Assembly (NCBI GenBank): GCA_016711825.1
Contig: JADJSG010000009.1
Location: forward strand, 186,001 to 250,000
Source of the DNA: Bacteroidota bacterium
Lineage (GTDB): Bacteria; Bacteroidota; Bacteroidia; Chitinophagales; Chitinophagaceae
Length of the DNA: 64,000 nucleotides
Reading direction: 5' to 3'
Part shown: positions 38,134-46,411 of the stretch, piece by piece
Position numbering within the stretch: the stretch's first letter is position 1
How the letters are laid out: each line of letters begins with the position of its first letter
Made by a program: the position numbers and the translations under genes
The notes under the pieces: generated by a model
What the model saw: the letters and a program-made list of their open reading frames with translations, nothing else
Database searches by the model: none
What the model was told of the DNA's origin: nothing

Positions 38134-38277
38134 AAAAAATGCTTGTGAAAAAACCTTTCCTTTAGTTTCTAAGTATTATTGATCCAATCAATCAATACTA
38201 TACAAATGTTGAACAGCTTTCAACGATTTTTCTTTTAATAAGGGGTTTAAAAAAATAAGACAATGACCAATAATCAC

Positions 38278-38709
38278 TTAACCATTCAAATCAAAAAAGT
38301 CAGCAAGTACTTTCATAGATATATTATTTTTATCAGAAAGTTGTGAATTGATATAACTATAAAACTGTTCGTTGTTGAAATTATCAAGGTCTTTCAATTC
38401 TTTATTGTAACTTTTAAATGCCATATTCCAACTTTCAAATTGCCGTTTGTCAATATAGCCTTCCTGTATTTTTATCACATTATCATGTCGTGAATCAATC
38501 AGTATTTTATTAAATATTTCGAGGATGGCCTCCCGATTTCCTTCAATTATTTGAAAAAAATGTTTGTTGCAATACACCAGTATGCCCGTTATATGATCCT
38601 GACTATTGTTCTTATTTGAACTTTCTAAAATATTTTTGATATCCTCATATCTCAAACTATCACAACCTGTACTCACATAAGACAACTGGTAAATTTTTTC
38701 TTCATTCAT
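38278..38709 (-). CDS. BLUF-domain blue-light photoreceptor
   Basis: 143 residues, almost all one BLUF domain that binds FAD and senses blue light. Against AppA numbering every key residue appears with a constant offset of 10: Tyr11 (Tyr21), Asn35 (Asn45), Gln53 (Gln63), Trp94 (Trp104) and Met96 (Met106). These are in 'QLSYVST', 'NSQDHITGILVY', 'HFFQIIEG' and 'FESWNMAF'. A C-terminal helical cap of about 40 residues follows, as in short BLUF proteins such as PixD/Slr1694 and BlrB. No output domain is fused, so it must signal through a partner. The neighbours (ACMSD, clpC) give no obvious one. Gene stands alone. Confidence 0.93.
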   Translation of the reverse strand: MNEEKIYQLSYVSTGCDSLRYEDIKNILESSNKNNSQDHITGILVYCNKHFFQIIEGNREAILEIFNKILIDSRHDNVIKIQEGYIDKRQFESWNMAFKSYNKELKDLDNFNNEQFYSYINSQLSDKNNISMKVLADFFDLNG

Positions 38710-38915
38710 GCTGTAAAAGTATTAGAAAAAAAGAATCCTAGATATTTTAATAAACAATATGTCATAAACATATGCAATACTCACGATAAAAGCAATTTGG
38801 GTCTTTATAAAAAATTCAACTTTGCGCAAGGAATAAGTGTAGCCTATAATATACGATTTACACGAATAAATGCATCAACATTGTCATACGAACATCGTAT
38901 CCTATTACTCAGCTT

Positions 38916-41468
38916 TTACTTGCTTTTCGACTCGCTGGGTTTTTCCTTTTGATTGCTTCCTTTCTTGGTAAAAAACAATAATGTTTTTTCTTCATTTAAA
39001 TCTGCAATCAAAGTTTCACCTTCCTGAACACCCAAATTTAAAATTTCTTCTGCTAAAGGATCTTCTAAATATTTTTGAATGGCCCGATGCAGGGGTCTGG
39101 CGCCAAACTGCTGGTCATAGCCTTTTTCAGATAAAAACGTTTTAGCTTTGTCTGTCAACTCAAGCATGAAGCCCAAAGTATTCAGCCTTTTCATAACATT
39201 CTTCATCACTAAGTCAATAATTTTATAAATATCTTCTTGTGTGAGAGAATTAAAAATAACCACATCATCAATTCTGTTTAAGAACTCGGGCGCAAAGGTT
39301 CTTTTCAAGGCTTTTTCGATCACTGCTTTACTGTTCTCTTCCGAACTTGCTGATTTTGTTGACGTGGCAAATCCCACACCATCTCCAAATTCCTTTAATT
39401 GACGAACCCCAATATTTGAAGTCATTATGATGATAGAATTTTTAAAATCAATTCTTCTTCCCATCCCATCAGTAAGTTGTCCATCATCAAGAACCTGTAA
39501 TAAAATATTATAAATATCTGGATGTGCTTTTTCAATTTCATCTAACAAAATAATACTATAGGGTTTGCGTCTAACTTTTTCGGTTAGTTGTCCACCTTCT
39601 TCATAACCCACATATCCTGGAGGCGCTCCTATCAGTCTACTCACTGAAAACTTCTCCATATATTCACTCATATCGATACGAATAAGTGCGTCTTCACTAT
39701 CAAACATATTTCGAGCCAATGCTCTTGCCAATTCAGTTTTACCTACCCCAGTTGGACCCAAAAATATAAATGAACCAATCGGTTTTTTGGGATCTTTCAA
39801 TCCTACCCTATTACGTTGGATGGCTTTAACAACTTTGGCTATGGCGCTTTCCTGACCAATCACTACGCCTTGCAAATCTGTACCCATATTGCGTAACTTT
39901 TCGCTTTCGGCTGCTACCATTCGGTTTACCGGTATGCCCGTCATCATATGAATGACTTCAGCTATATGTTCTTCTGTAATAGGATATCTTTTACTTTTCA
40001 CTTCTTCTTCCCAACTTACTTTGGCTGATTCCAGTTCTTCTTGCAATTTCTTTTCACTATCACGCAAAGCAGCCGCTTTTTCAAACAATTGACTTTTGAC
40101 CACCTTGTTTTTTTCTACTTTAATATCTTCTATCTTTTGTTCCAATTCTAAAATATTTGCCGGCACATTGATATTTTTTAAATGTACCCGGGCTCCTACT
40201 TCATCCATCACATCAATCGCTTTATCTGGAAGCAGACGATCAGTAATATATCGATTACTTAGTTTTACACAAGCATCTATCGCTTCCTTATTATAACTCA
40301 CATTGTGAAACTCTTCGTATTTGGCTTTGAGATTATCAAGAATGGTAATGGTATCTTCCACACTTGGTGGCTCGATGAGTACTTTTTGAAATCTTCTATC
40401 TAAGGCACCATCTTTTTCGATATGCATACGATATTCATCTAATGTTGAAGCTCCAATGCATTGTAGTTCGCCACGTGCAAGAGCCGGCTTGAATATATTA
40501 GATGCATCTAAAGAACCACTTGCTCCACCAGCACCAACGATCGTATGTATTTCATCGATAAATAATATGACGTCACGATTCTTTTCTAATTCATTCATGA
40601 TGGCTTTCATGCGTTCTTCAAACTGTCCACGGTATTTGGTACCCGCTACAAGCGCTGCTAAATCAAGACTCACTACTCTTTTATCAAACAAGACCCTTGA
40701 TACTTTACGTTGATAAATACGCAAAGCCAAACCTTCTACAATGGCCGTTTTACCTACACCTGGCTCGCCTATAAGGATTGGATTATTTTTTTTGCGACGT
40801 GATAATATTTGCGACACACGTTCAATTTCTGTTTCTCTGCCTACAATAGGGTCTAATTGTCCCATTTCAGCAAGACGTGTTATATCTCTCCCAAAGTTAT
40901 CAAGTACTGGTGTTTTTGATTTTACAGTTGAAGAGGCAGGTTTACGTTGATATTGACCTCTATCTTCATCTTCGTCAAAGGATCCCATATCGTCTTTTAG
41001 TTCGTTTAAAATGTTAGGCGATGAGTTGCCTAATACTAATTCTAATTCATTTTTAAATAAATCGTAATCCACATTAAACTGATTGAGTATTTGACAAGCA
41101 ACATTCTCTTTACTTTTTAAAATAGAAAGTACCAGATGTTCACTTTCTGCCAAAAAACTCTTTAATGCCTTAGCTTCCAGCACCGTAATCCGAATTACCT
41201 TTTCGGCTTGTTTGGTTAAAGGTAAACTATTGATATTTTGCACATTTTTATTGATTCCCTTATTCTTGATTACTTTTTCAAGTTCTCTTCTAAGATCGAT
41301 CATATCGACTTTCAGGTTTTGAAGTATTTTAATACCCAGGCCTTGTCCGTCACGTATCATACCAAGTAGCAAATGTTCTGTACCTATAAAATCGTTTCCT
41401 AATCTTAATGCTTCTTCTCTACTAAACGAAATAATTTCTTTTACTTTTGCCGAAAATTGTGAATCCAT
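38916..41468 (-). CDS. clpC: ATP-dependent Clp protease ATP-binding subunit ClpC
   Basis: 850-residue HSP100/AAA+ unfoldase that feeds proteins to ClpP. Two N-terminal Clp repeat domains ('[19 protein letters not shown]', '[12 protein letters not shown]') precede AAA-1, with Walker A 'GEPGVGKT' at about 234 and sensor motifs. A UVR-like middle domain lies at about 436-476 ('[28 protein letters not shown]'). AAA-2 has Walker A 'GPTGVGKT' at about 570. The ClpP-docking tripeptide Val-Gly-Phe is at about 697. The UVR-type middle domain marks it as ClpC rather than ClpA or ClpB. The tail is Lys/Ser-rich. A TAAATTTG element on the minus strand at 41493-41486 may be its -7 box. Divergent from the STAS-like gene. 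Confidence 0.95.
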   Translation of the reverse strand: MDSQFSAKVKEIISFSREEALRLGNDFIGTEHLLLGMIRDGQGLGIKILQNLKVDMIDLRRELEKVIKNKGINKNVQNINSLPLTKQAEKVIRITVLEAKALKSFLAESEHLVLSILKSKENVACQILNQFNVDYDLFKNELELVLGNSSPNILNELKDDMGSFDEDEDRGQYQRKPASSTVKSKTPVLDNFGRDITRLAEMGQLDPIVGRETEIERVSQILSRRKKNNPILIGEPGVGKTAIVEGLALRIYQRKVSRVLFDKRVVSLDLAALVAGTKYRGQFEERMKAIMNELEKNRDVILFIDEIHTIVGAGGASGSLDASNIFKPALARGELQCIGASTLDEYRMHIEKDGALDRRFQKVLIEPPSVEDTITILDNLKAKYEEFHNVSYNKEAIDACVKLSNRYITDRLLPDKAIDVMDEVGARVHLKNINVPANILELEQKIEDIKVEKNKVVKSQLFEKAAALRDSEKKLQEELESAKVSWEEEVKSKRYPITEEHIAEVIHMMTGIPVNRMVAAESEKLRNMGTDLQGVVIGQESAIAKVVKAIQRNRVGLKDPKKPIGSFIFLGPTGVGKTELARALARNMFDSEDALIRIDMSEYMEKFSVSRLIGAPPGYVGYEEGGQLTEKVRRKPYSIILLDEIEKAHPDIYNILLQVLDDGQLTDGMGRRIDFKNSIIIMTSNIGVRQLKEFGDGVGFATSTKSASSEENSKAVIEKALKRTFAPEFLNRIDDVVIFNSLTQEDIYKIIDLVMKNVMKRLNTLGFMLELTDKAKTFLSEKGYDQQFGARPLHRAIQKYLEDPLAEEILNLGVQEGETLIADLNEEKTLLFFTKKGSNQKEKPSESKSK

Positions 41469-41533
41469 ATCTTGTTTTAATTTAACAAATTTAAGAATTA
41501 TTTTTACTTTTAAAAAATCTAATCTTTATACCT

Positions 41534-41887
41534 ATGTTTTACAAAATAGATACCAAAGAAAATTTTGACATTATTACGCCACAAATGTCTCAATTTAATT
41601 ACAATATGGCAGAAGAGTTAATAACACTGTGTGCGCAACTGCAAATAAATGACAAAAGTGCAATCATTGATTTCACAATGGTGGAAGGGATAGATGAAAA
41701 GTCGATAAAAGCACTTGAACATCTTCATGAACAATTTTACAGCAATAATGTATCACTGGCTTTTTGCCATTTGACAAGCAATATAAAACCATTATTATCG
41801 GCTGATTTGAATATCACTCCCACCTTGATAGAAGCGATTGACCTAATCAGTATGGAAGGGTTAGAAAGGGAATTGATGGGGGAATAA
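41534..41887 (+). CDS. STAS-like (anti-sigma factor antagonist type) protein
   Basis: 117-residue cytosolic protein. The pattern 'ELITLCAQLQINDKSAIIDFTMVEGIDEKSIKALEHLHEQFYSNNVSLAFCHLTSNIKPLL' matches a STAS fold: strand, conserved 'IDF..VEGID' turn, helix with the Ser equivalent to the SpoIIAA phosphorylation site ('DEKSIKAL'), then strand and helix. The last helices ('TLIEAIDLISMEGLERELMGE') fit the C-terminus of the fold. STAS proteins are partner-switching regulators, but no anti-sigma kinase or phosphatase gene is nearby. The intergenic gap to clpC is only 65 bases, so divergent promoters overlap. The STAS call is by pattern and moderately sure. Confidence 0.65.
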   Translation: MFYKIDTKENFDIITPQMSQFNYNMAEELITLCAQLQINDKSAIIDFTMVEGIDEKSIKALEHLHEQFYSNNVSLAFCHLTSNIKPLLSADLNITPTLIEAIDLISMEGLERELMGE

Positions 41888-42105
41888 TACTCATGGACTG
41901 TAAACGAATTATTTAAACTTTGACCTTGAAACGATTCAAGGGAAGGTATATAAAATGCTATACTTCTTTAAAACAGTTATTTTACAAATTGGCAATTGAA
42001 TGAATTGAAATTCATATGATATCATCTGTTTTTAAATCCGTTATCATTATTTTAGATAAAACAGGCATTCAAGGGTATTTGGGTAGAAAAAAGTAAAACG
42101 TAAAA

Positions 42106-42795
42106 CTATTTTCTTTTCTTTTCACGCTCCTCGTGTTCAACGTACTTTTCTACTTCTTTTAATATTTTCCCTGTTTTGCTTATCATATAGTTTTCTCCTT
42201 TCAATGATATCATTGCTTGTTGATCGCGATTAAAACTCATCGCTGCATCATATTGAAGGGCAATCACTTCTTGTCCTTTTTCAGATATATAACCAAATTT
42301 ATTGTTTAGAGAAACTACTGCTAATCCCATCGAGAAATCTTGTGCCAAGTCATATTTCAACGGTATTGTTACATCTCCTCTAAGGTTAATAAAGCCCCAT
42401 TTGCCATTTTTTTGCACCCTTGCCTTGCCTTCATGAAAGGTATAGGCTTCATCATAAATGGGTTGAATAATCCAATCTGCCTTTTTATTAATATAACCAT
42501 ATTTGCCTCCAAATTTTACACAAGCCAAGCCATCAACAAAAGCAGCGGCATCTTCATATTGTAAAGGAATGATTTCTTTACCTGTTTGGTCAATATAACC
42601 TCTTTTATTGTTCGCCATCACCAATGCGATACCATCGCTAAATTCACTACCTGCTTGATAATTTGGGTTTACAATAATTTCATTTTTTTGATTTTTGTAC
42701 CCTACTTTACTTTGATGATAAAAGCGTGTTAAGGTCTGCCCTTGCGAAACAAGAGCCATTGATGATATAAAAACAACAAACATGGTTTTTTTCAT
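42106..42795 (-). CDS. Secreted WG-repeat protein
   Basis: 229-residue exported protein (signal peptide 'MFVVFISSMALVSQGQ'). At least five WG-type repeats are seen: 'KVGYKNQKNEIIVNPNYQAGSEFSDGIA', 'RGYIDQTGKEIIPLQYEDAAAF', 'YGYINKKADWIIQPIYDEAYTF', 'WGFINLRGDVTIPLKYDLAQDF' and 'FGYISEKGQEVIALQYDAAMSF'. Each has the (W/Y)G(Y/F)I...G....P..YD...F form. The C-terminus is a charged tail rich in Glu/Arg/Lys. WG repeats form beta-propeller-like or toroidal folds of unknown general function, common in Bacteroidota and Clostridia. It is convergent with the STAS-like gene and divergent from nuoA. No enzymatic domain. Confidence 0.88.
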   Translation of the reverse strand: MKKTMFVVFISSMALVSQGQTLTRFYHQSKVGYKNQKNEIIVNPNYQAGSEFSDGIALVMANNKRGYIDQTGKEIIPLQYEDAAAFVDGLACVKFGGKYGYINKKADWIIQPIYDEAYTFHEGKARVQKNGKWGFINLRGDVTIPLKYDLAQDFSMGLAVVSLNNKFGYISEKGQEVIALQYDAAMSFNRDQQAMISLKGENYMISKTGKILKEVEKYVEHEEREKKRK

Positions 42796-42896
42796 AATAA
42801 ATGATTTTATGGATATGTTAATGACAGCTATTTAATTAAATACGTTTGTAAAAATAACAAAAATTAAAAAAAGAGTGCATAATAGTTTTTTATTTA

Positions 42897-42928
42897 TTTG
42901 AAGATTGCATATTTGTGAACTATTTTTG
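42897..42928 (+). promoter_or_regulatory. Promoter of nuoABCDE
   Basis: TTTG at 42897-42900 and TATTTTTG at 42921-42928, 20 bases apart, match the Bacteroidota sigma consensus exactly. The nuoA ATG is at 42949. Confidence 0.66.
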
Positions 42929-42948
42929 TAGGATATATTTGTGAACTT

Positions 42949-43332
42949 ATGCTTCTATTAGAAATTCAAAACACCCCTTTTAACTATGCACCGGTTGCCA
43001 TACAATTGATATTGGCTATTGGCTTTGTAGGTATCATGATGGCGGCTACTCATTTTTTAGGGCCCAAAAGAAAAACAAGTGATAAACTTGAAAATTTCGA
43101 ATGTGGTATTGAACAAGAAGGCAATGCCCGTCAACCCCTTGCAGTAAAGTATTTCTTAGTAGCCATTCTCTTTGTACTTTTTGATGTTGAAGTTATTTTC
43201 TTTTATCCCTATGCAATCAATTTTAGAGAATTGGGTTGGAATGGATTCATAGCAGTGGCCATGTTTGTAGGATTTTTCATCGTAGGATTTACGTATATCA
43301 TCAAAAAAGGCGCTTTGCAATGGGAAGATTAA
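42949..43332 (+). CDS. nuoA: NADH-quinone oxidoreductase subunit A
   Basis: 127-residue membrane subunit of respiratory complex I (NDH-1). Three transmembrane helices at about 16-38, 68-88 and 95-117 match the family. The loop 'KRKTSDKLENFECGIEQEGNARQPLAVKYFLVAILFVLFDVEVIFFYPYA' is the conserved NuoA signature, with the quinone-cavity loop and the functionally important acidic residues in 'FDVEVIFFYPYA'. It heads nuoABCDE behind a consensus promoter. Length is normal. It sits at the junction of the membrane arm and peripheral arm of the complex. Confidence 0.95.
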   Translation: MLLLEIQNTPFNYAPVAIQLILAIGFVGIMMAATHFLGPKRKTSDKLENFECGIEQEGNARQPLAVKYFLVAILFVLFDVEVIFFYPYAINFRELGWNGFIAVAMFVGFFIVGFTYIIKKGALQWED

Positions 43333-43406
43333 TACCTATTTTATAAGAAAAGCCCCTAAAACATAAAAAAACAATCGACTGATTTATACAAAATAATTAG
43401 AAACAA

Positions 43407-43967
43407 ATGAGACCCGTAACACATAATACAAAAATCAAAATGGTAGAACCACCTGCTGGATATGCAGGAGAAGGTTTTTTCTCAATGAAAATGAGTGAAG
43501 CTGTGGGATTGGCAAGAAGTAATTCAATTTGGCCATTACCTTTTGCCACCTCTTGTTGTGGCATTGAATTTATGGCTACGATGGCTGCCCATTATGACTT
43601 AGCCCGATTTGGTGCCGAAAGATTGAGTTTTAGCCCCCGTCAGTGCGATTTGATTATGGTCATGGGGACTATTGCGAAGAAAATGGCGCCAATTTTACGT
43701 CAAGTGTATTTGCAGATGGCAGAACCACGTTGGGTAATGGCTGTAGGGGCTTGTGCTTGTAGCGGTGGCATTTTTGATTCATATTCCGTATTGCAAGGCA
43801 TTGATCAGGTAATTCCTGTAGATGTATATGTACCTGGATGCCCTCCTCGACCTGAAGCGATTATTGATGGATTTATGAAAATACAAGATTTGGTAAAAAG
43901 TGAAGACATTAGACGACGTGAAAGCGATGAATACAAAGCCTTATTAAACAGCTATGGCATTCAATAA
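43407..43967 (+). CDS. nuoB: NADH-quinone oxidoreductase subunit B
   Basis: 186-residue subunit that binds iron-sulfur cluster N2, the last carrier before quinone. The four ligand cysteines are visible: the tandem pair in '[11 protein letters not shown]', one in '[10 protein letters not shown]' and one in '[11 protein letters not shown]'. The quinone-tunnel region '[25 protein letters not shown]' is conserved. The N-terminus lacks any anchor, as expected for this peripheral subunit. It lies 74 bases after nuoA and 66 before nuoC. The C-terminal 20 residues are charged and variable. Confidence 0.96.
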   Translation: MRPVTHNTKIKMVEPPAGYAGEGFFSMKMSEAVGLARSNSIWPLPFATSCCGIEFMATMAAHYDLARFGAERLSFSPRQCDLIMVMGTIAKKMAPILRQVYLQMAEPRWVMAVGACACSGGIFDSYSVLQGIDQVIPVDVYVPGCPPRPEAIIDGFMKIQDLVKSEDIRRRESDEYKALLNSYGIQ

Positions 43968-44033
43968 AAAAATGTTGAACATCTTTTCAAACTTCAATCA
44001 TTAATAAATATTTTAACCCTTGTACCTAAAATA

Positions 44034-44531
44034 ATGACGAACGAGCAAATAAAACAACAACTGATAGACAAATTTGGCGACTTGGTTTACCATTTTGAAG
44101 AGCCTTATGGTATGTTGACATTTGAAACAGCAACAGACAATAACTTAAAAGTGTTGACTTTTTTGCATGATGATGCCCAAATGGGTTTTCACTTTCTCAA
44201 TGATTTGACTGCAGTACATTATCCTGATAATAAAGATAAAGAATTGGCAGTGGTGTATATGTTGCAAAATATAACGTTGGGCTTGCGTATTCGTTTTAAA
44301 GTATTTGTTCCTATTGACAAACCAGATGTTTTTACTGCCACAAGTGTGTTTGCTACAGCAAATTGGTTAGAAAGAGAAGCGTATGATTTTTTTGGGATCA
44401 ATTTTGTAGGTCATCCAAACTTAATCAGAATTATGAATGTAGAAGAAATGGATTATTTCCCACTTCGAAAAGAATATAAATTGGAAGAACAAACAAGAAC
44501 TGATAAGGATGATGATATGTTTGGGAGGTAA
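44034..44531 (+). CDS. nuoC: NADH-quinone oxidoreductase subunit C
   Basis: 165-residue peripheral subunit (30-kDa family) that packs against NuoD. Conserved stretches are 'MGFHFLNDLTAVHYPD', 'ATSVFATANWLEREAYDFFGINFVGHPNLIRIMNVEEMD' and 'FPLRKEYKL'. NuoC and NuoD are separate genes here rather than fused as in Escherichia coli. The stop codon overlaps the first copy of a TAAGGGGTTAG repeat that opens an unusual purine-rich spacer before nuoD. Length is typical for Bacteroidota. Confidence 0.95.
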   Translation: MTNEQIKQQLIDKFGDLVYHFEEPYGMLTFETATDNNLKVLTFLHDDAQMGFHFLNDLTAVHYPDNKDKELAVVYMLQNITLGLRIRFKVFVPIDKPDVFTATSVFATANWLEREAYDFFGINFVGHPNLIRIMNVEEMDYFPLRKEYKLEEQTRTDKDDDMFGR

Positions 44532-44596
44532 GGGGTTAGGAGTAAGGGGTTAGAGTAATGAGAGATAAGAGATAAGAGATGTGAGATATGAGATTA
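44529..44596 (+). repeat. Short tandem repeats in the nuoC-nuoD spacer
   Basis: Two copies of TAAGGGGTTAG (44529-44539 and 44543-44553) are followed by five tandem heptamers at 44562-44596: GAGATAA, GAGATAA, GAGATGT, GAGATAT and GAGATTA. The plus strand is almost pure purine. The array fills most of the 109-base gap between nuoC and nuoD. Confidence 0.88.
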
Positions 44597-44640
44597 GGGA
44601 TTGTTCGTTTTAATAAAAAAATTGGAATATAATAAAGCAA

Positions 44641-45858
44641 ATGAGTCAGAAACAAAATATACAATTACCAGAAGGTGGATTGGGTAAGCAAACAACAACC
44701 CTTAATTTAGGGCCTACACATCCTGCTACACATGGCGTGTTTCAAAACATTTTAGAAATGGATGGCGAACGCATTGTGGATGCTGTACCTACCATTGGTT
44801 TTATACATAGAGCCTTTGAAAAAATTGCAGAAAGAAGACCTTACTATCAAATCACACCACTGACCGATCGATTAAATTATTGCTCTTCTCCTATCAATAA
44901 TATGGGTTGGCACATGACCGTTGAAAAACTGATTGGGGCAAAACTTCCAAAAAGGGTTGAATATTTACGAATCATCATCATGGAATTGGCGCGTATTGCT
45001 GACCATTTAGTATGCAATTCAGTAATAGGTGTTGACACCGGTGCTTTTACTGGATTTATTTATGTATTTGAATTCAGAGAAAAAATTTATGAAATATTTG
45101 AAGAGGTTTGTGGATCCCGACTGACTACCAATATAGGTCGAATAGGTGGTTTTGAAAGAAACTTTTCGGATCTTTCTTTCCAACGCATCAATCAATTTTT
45201 AAAAGATTTTCCGAAGGCCATGAAAGAATTTGAAACCTTGTTTAACAGAAACAGGATTTTCATGGAAAGAACCATGGGTGTGGGTGGCATCGAAGCATCA
45301 AGAGCATTGAACTATGGGTTTACAGGTCCAAACCTCAGGGCTACAGGCATCGATTATGATATCAGAACTGCACATCCTTACAGCAGTTACGAAGATTTTG
45401 ATTTTTCGATACCCGTAGGAACAACAGGTGATGTGTATGATCGATTTTTAGTAAGAAATGAAGAAATATGGCAAAGTGTTAGATTGATCCAACAAGCAAT
45501 GGATAAAATAAAAGGTTTAGATCCAAGCATTTTTCATGCTGATTTACCTGATTTTTACCTACCTGAAAAAGAAGATGTTTACACCAAAATGGAAGCCTTA
45601 ATCTATCATTTTAAAATTGTAATGGGCGAAACCGACCTGCCAGTAGGAGAAGTATACAATTCAATTGAGGGTGGTAATGGCGAGTTGGGATTTTATTTGA
45701 TCAGCGATGGAGGTCGTACCCCCTATCGCTTACACTTTAGACGACCATGCTTTATTTATTACCAGGCCTACCCAGAAATCGTGAAAGGCAGTATGCTCAG
45801 CGATGCTGTGGTTACCATGAGTAGCCTCAACCTGATTGCTGGCGAAATAGACGCTTAA
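44641..45858 (+). CDS. nuoD: NADH-quinone oxidoreductase subunit D
   Basis: 405-residue 49-kDa-type subunit, related to the large subunit of NiFe hydrogenases, forming the quinone-binding cavity with NuoB. Conserved features are 'NLGPTHPATHGVFQNILEMDGERI' with the loop His that faces quinone, 'GFIHRAFEKIAE', 'DRLNYCSSPINNMGWHMTVEKL', 'ITxGGIEASRALNYGFTGPNLRA'-type region ('MGVGGIEASRALNYGF') and the C-terminus 'MLSDAVVTMSSLNLIAGEIDA', where Arg is more usual at the last position. Full length. It follows the heptamer-repeat spacer and precedes nuoE by 39 bases. Confidence 0.96.
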   Translation: MSQKQNIQLPEGGLGKQTTTLNLGPTHPATHGVFQNILEMDGERIVDAVPTIGFIHRAFEKIAERRPYYQITPLTDRLNYCSSPINNMGWHMTVEKLIGAKLPKRVEYLRIIIMELARIADHLVCNSVIGVDTGAFTGFIYVFEFREKIYEIFEEVCGSRLTTNIGRIGGFERNFSDLSFQRINQFLKDFPKAMKEFETLFNRNRIFMERTMGVGGIEASRALNYGFTGPNLRATGIDYDIRTAHPYSSYEDFDFSIPVGTTGDVYDRFLVRNEEIWQSVRLIQQAMDKIKGLDPSIFHADLPDFYLPEKEDVYTKMEALIYHFKIVMGETDLPVGEVYNSIEGGNGELGFYLISDGGRTPYRLHFRRPCFIYYQAYPEIVKGSMLSDAVVTMSSLNLIAGEIDA

Positions 45859-45897
45859 TTAAACACAGAATTATTAAAAAAAATTAAATAAGAAACA

Positions 45898-46386
45898 ATG
45901 GCATTTTCGCAAGATATCGTACATAAAATCAACGCATTAACCCAAAAATACCCTCAAGGGAAACAAAAAAGTGCTTTGATCCCTGTTTTGCATCTGATAC
46001 AAGAAACAGGTAATAACTCATTGAGCATAGAACAGATGGATGAGGTCGCTTCCTTGCTTCAAATATCTCCCATTGAAGTATATGAAGTAGCCACTTTTTA
46101 TACCATGTTTAATCTAAAACCTGTGGGTAAGTATGTACTGGAAGTTTGTCAAACAGGACCATGTATGCTCAACGGTAGCGATGAAATCATTGAATACATT
46201 AAACAGAAACTCAATATAAAAAATGGTGAAACTACCCCAGATGGCTTATTTACTTTAAAAACAGCCGAATGTTTAGGCGCTTGTGGCTACGCACCCATGA
46301 TGCAATTGGGCAAAACCTATAAGGAGTTTTTAACCCCACAAAAAATAGATGAAATACTTGAGTCATGTAGAAATGCAGCAAACTAA
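45898..46386 (+). CDS. nuoE: NADH-quinone oxidoreductase subunit E (2Fe-2S)
   Basis: 162-residue thioredoxin-like [2Fe-2S] subunit of the NADH-dehydrogenase module. The cluster ligands are Cys-x4-Cys in 'EVCQTGPCMLNGS' and Cys-x3-Cys in 'AECLGACGYAPMMQL'. The N-terminal helical part 'IPVLHLIQETGNNSLSIEQMDEVASLLQISPIEVYEVATFYTMF' is conserved. It is the last nuo gene here. NuoF, its usual neighbour and direct partner, does not follow; a convergent S46 peptidase gene ends only 25 bases downstream. The rest of complex I must be encoded elsewhere, or the function depends on another locus. Confidence 0.96.
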   Translation: MAFSQDIVHKINALTQKYPQGKQKSALIPVLHLIQETGNNSLSIEQMDEVASLLQISPIEVYEVATFYTMFNLKPVGKYVLEVCQTGPCMLNGSDEIIEYIKQKLNIKNGETTPDGLFTLKTAECLGACGYAPMMQLGKTYKEFLTPQKIDEILESCRNAAN

Positions 46387-46411
46387 GTCTACAATTACAA
46401 TAGTATAGTTA

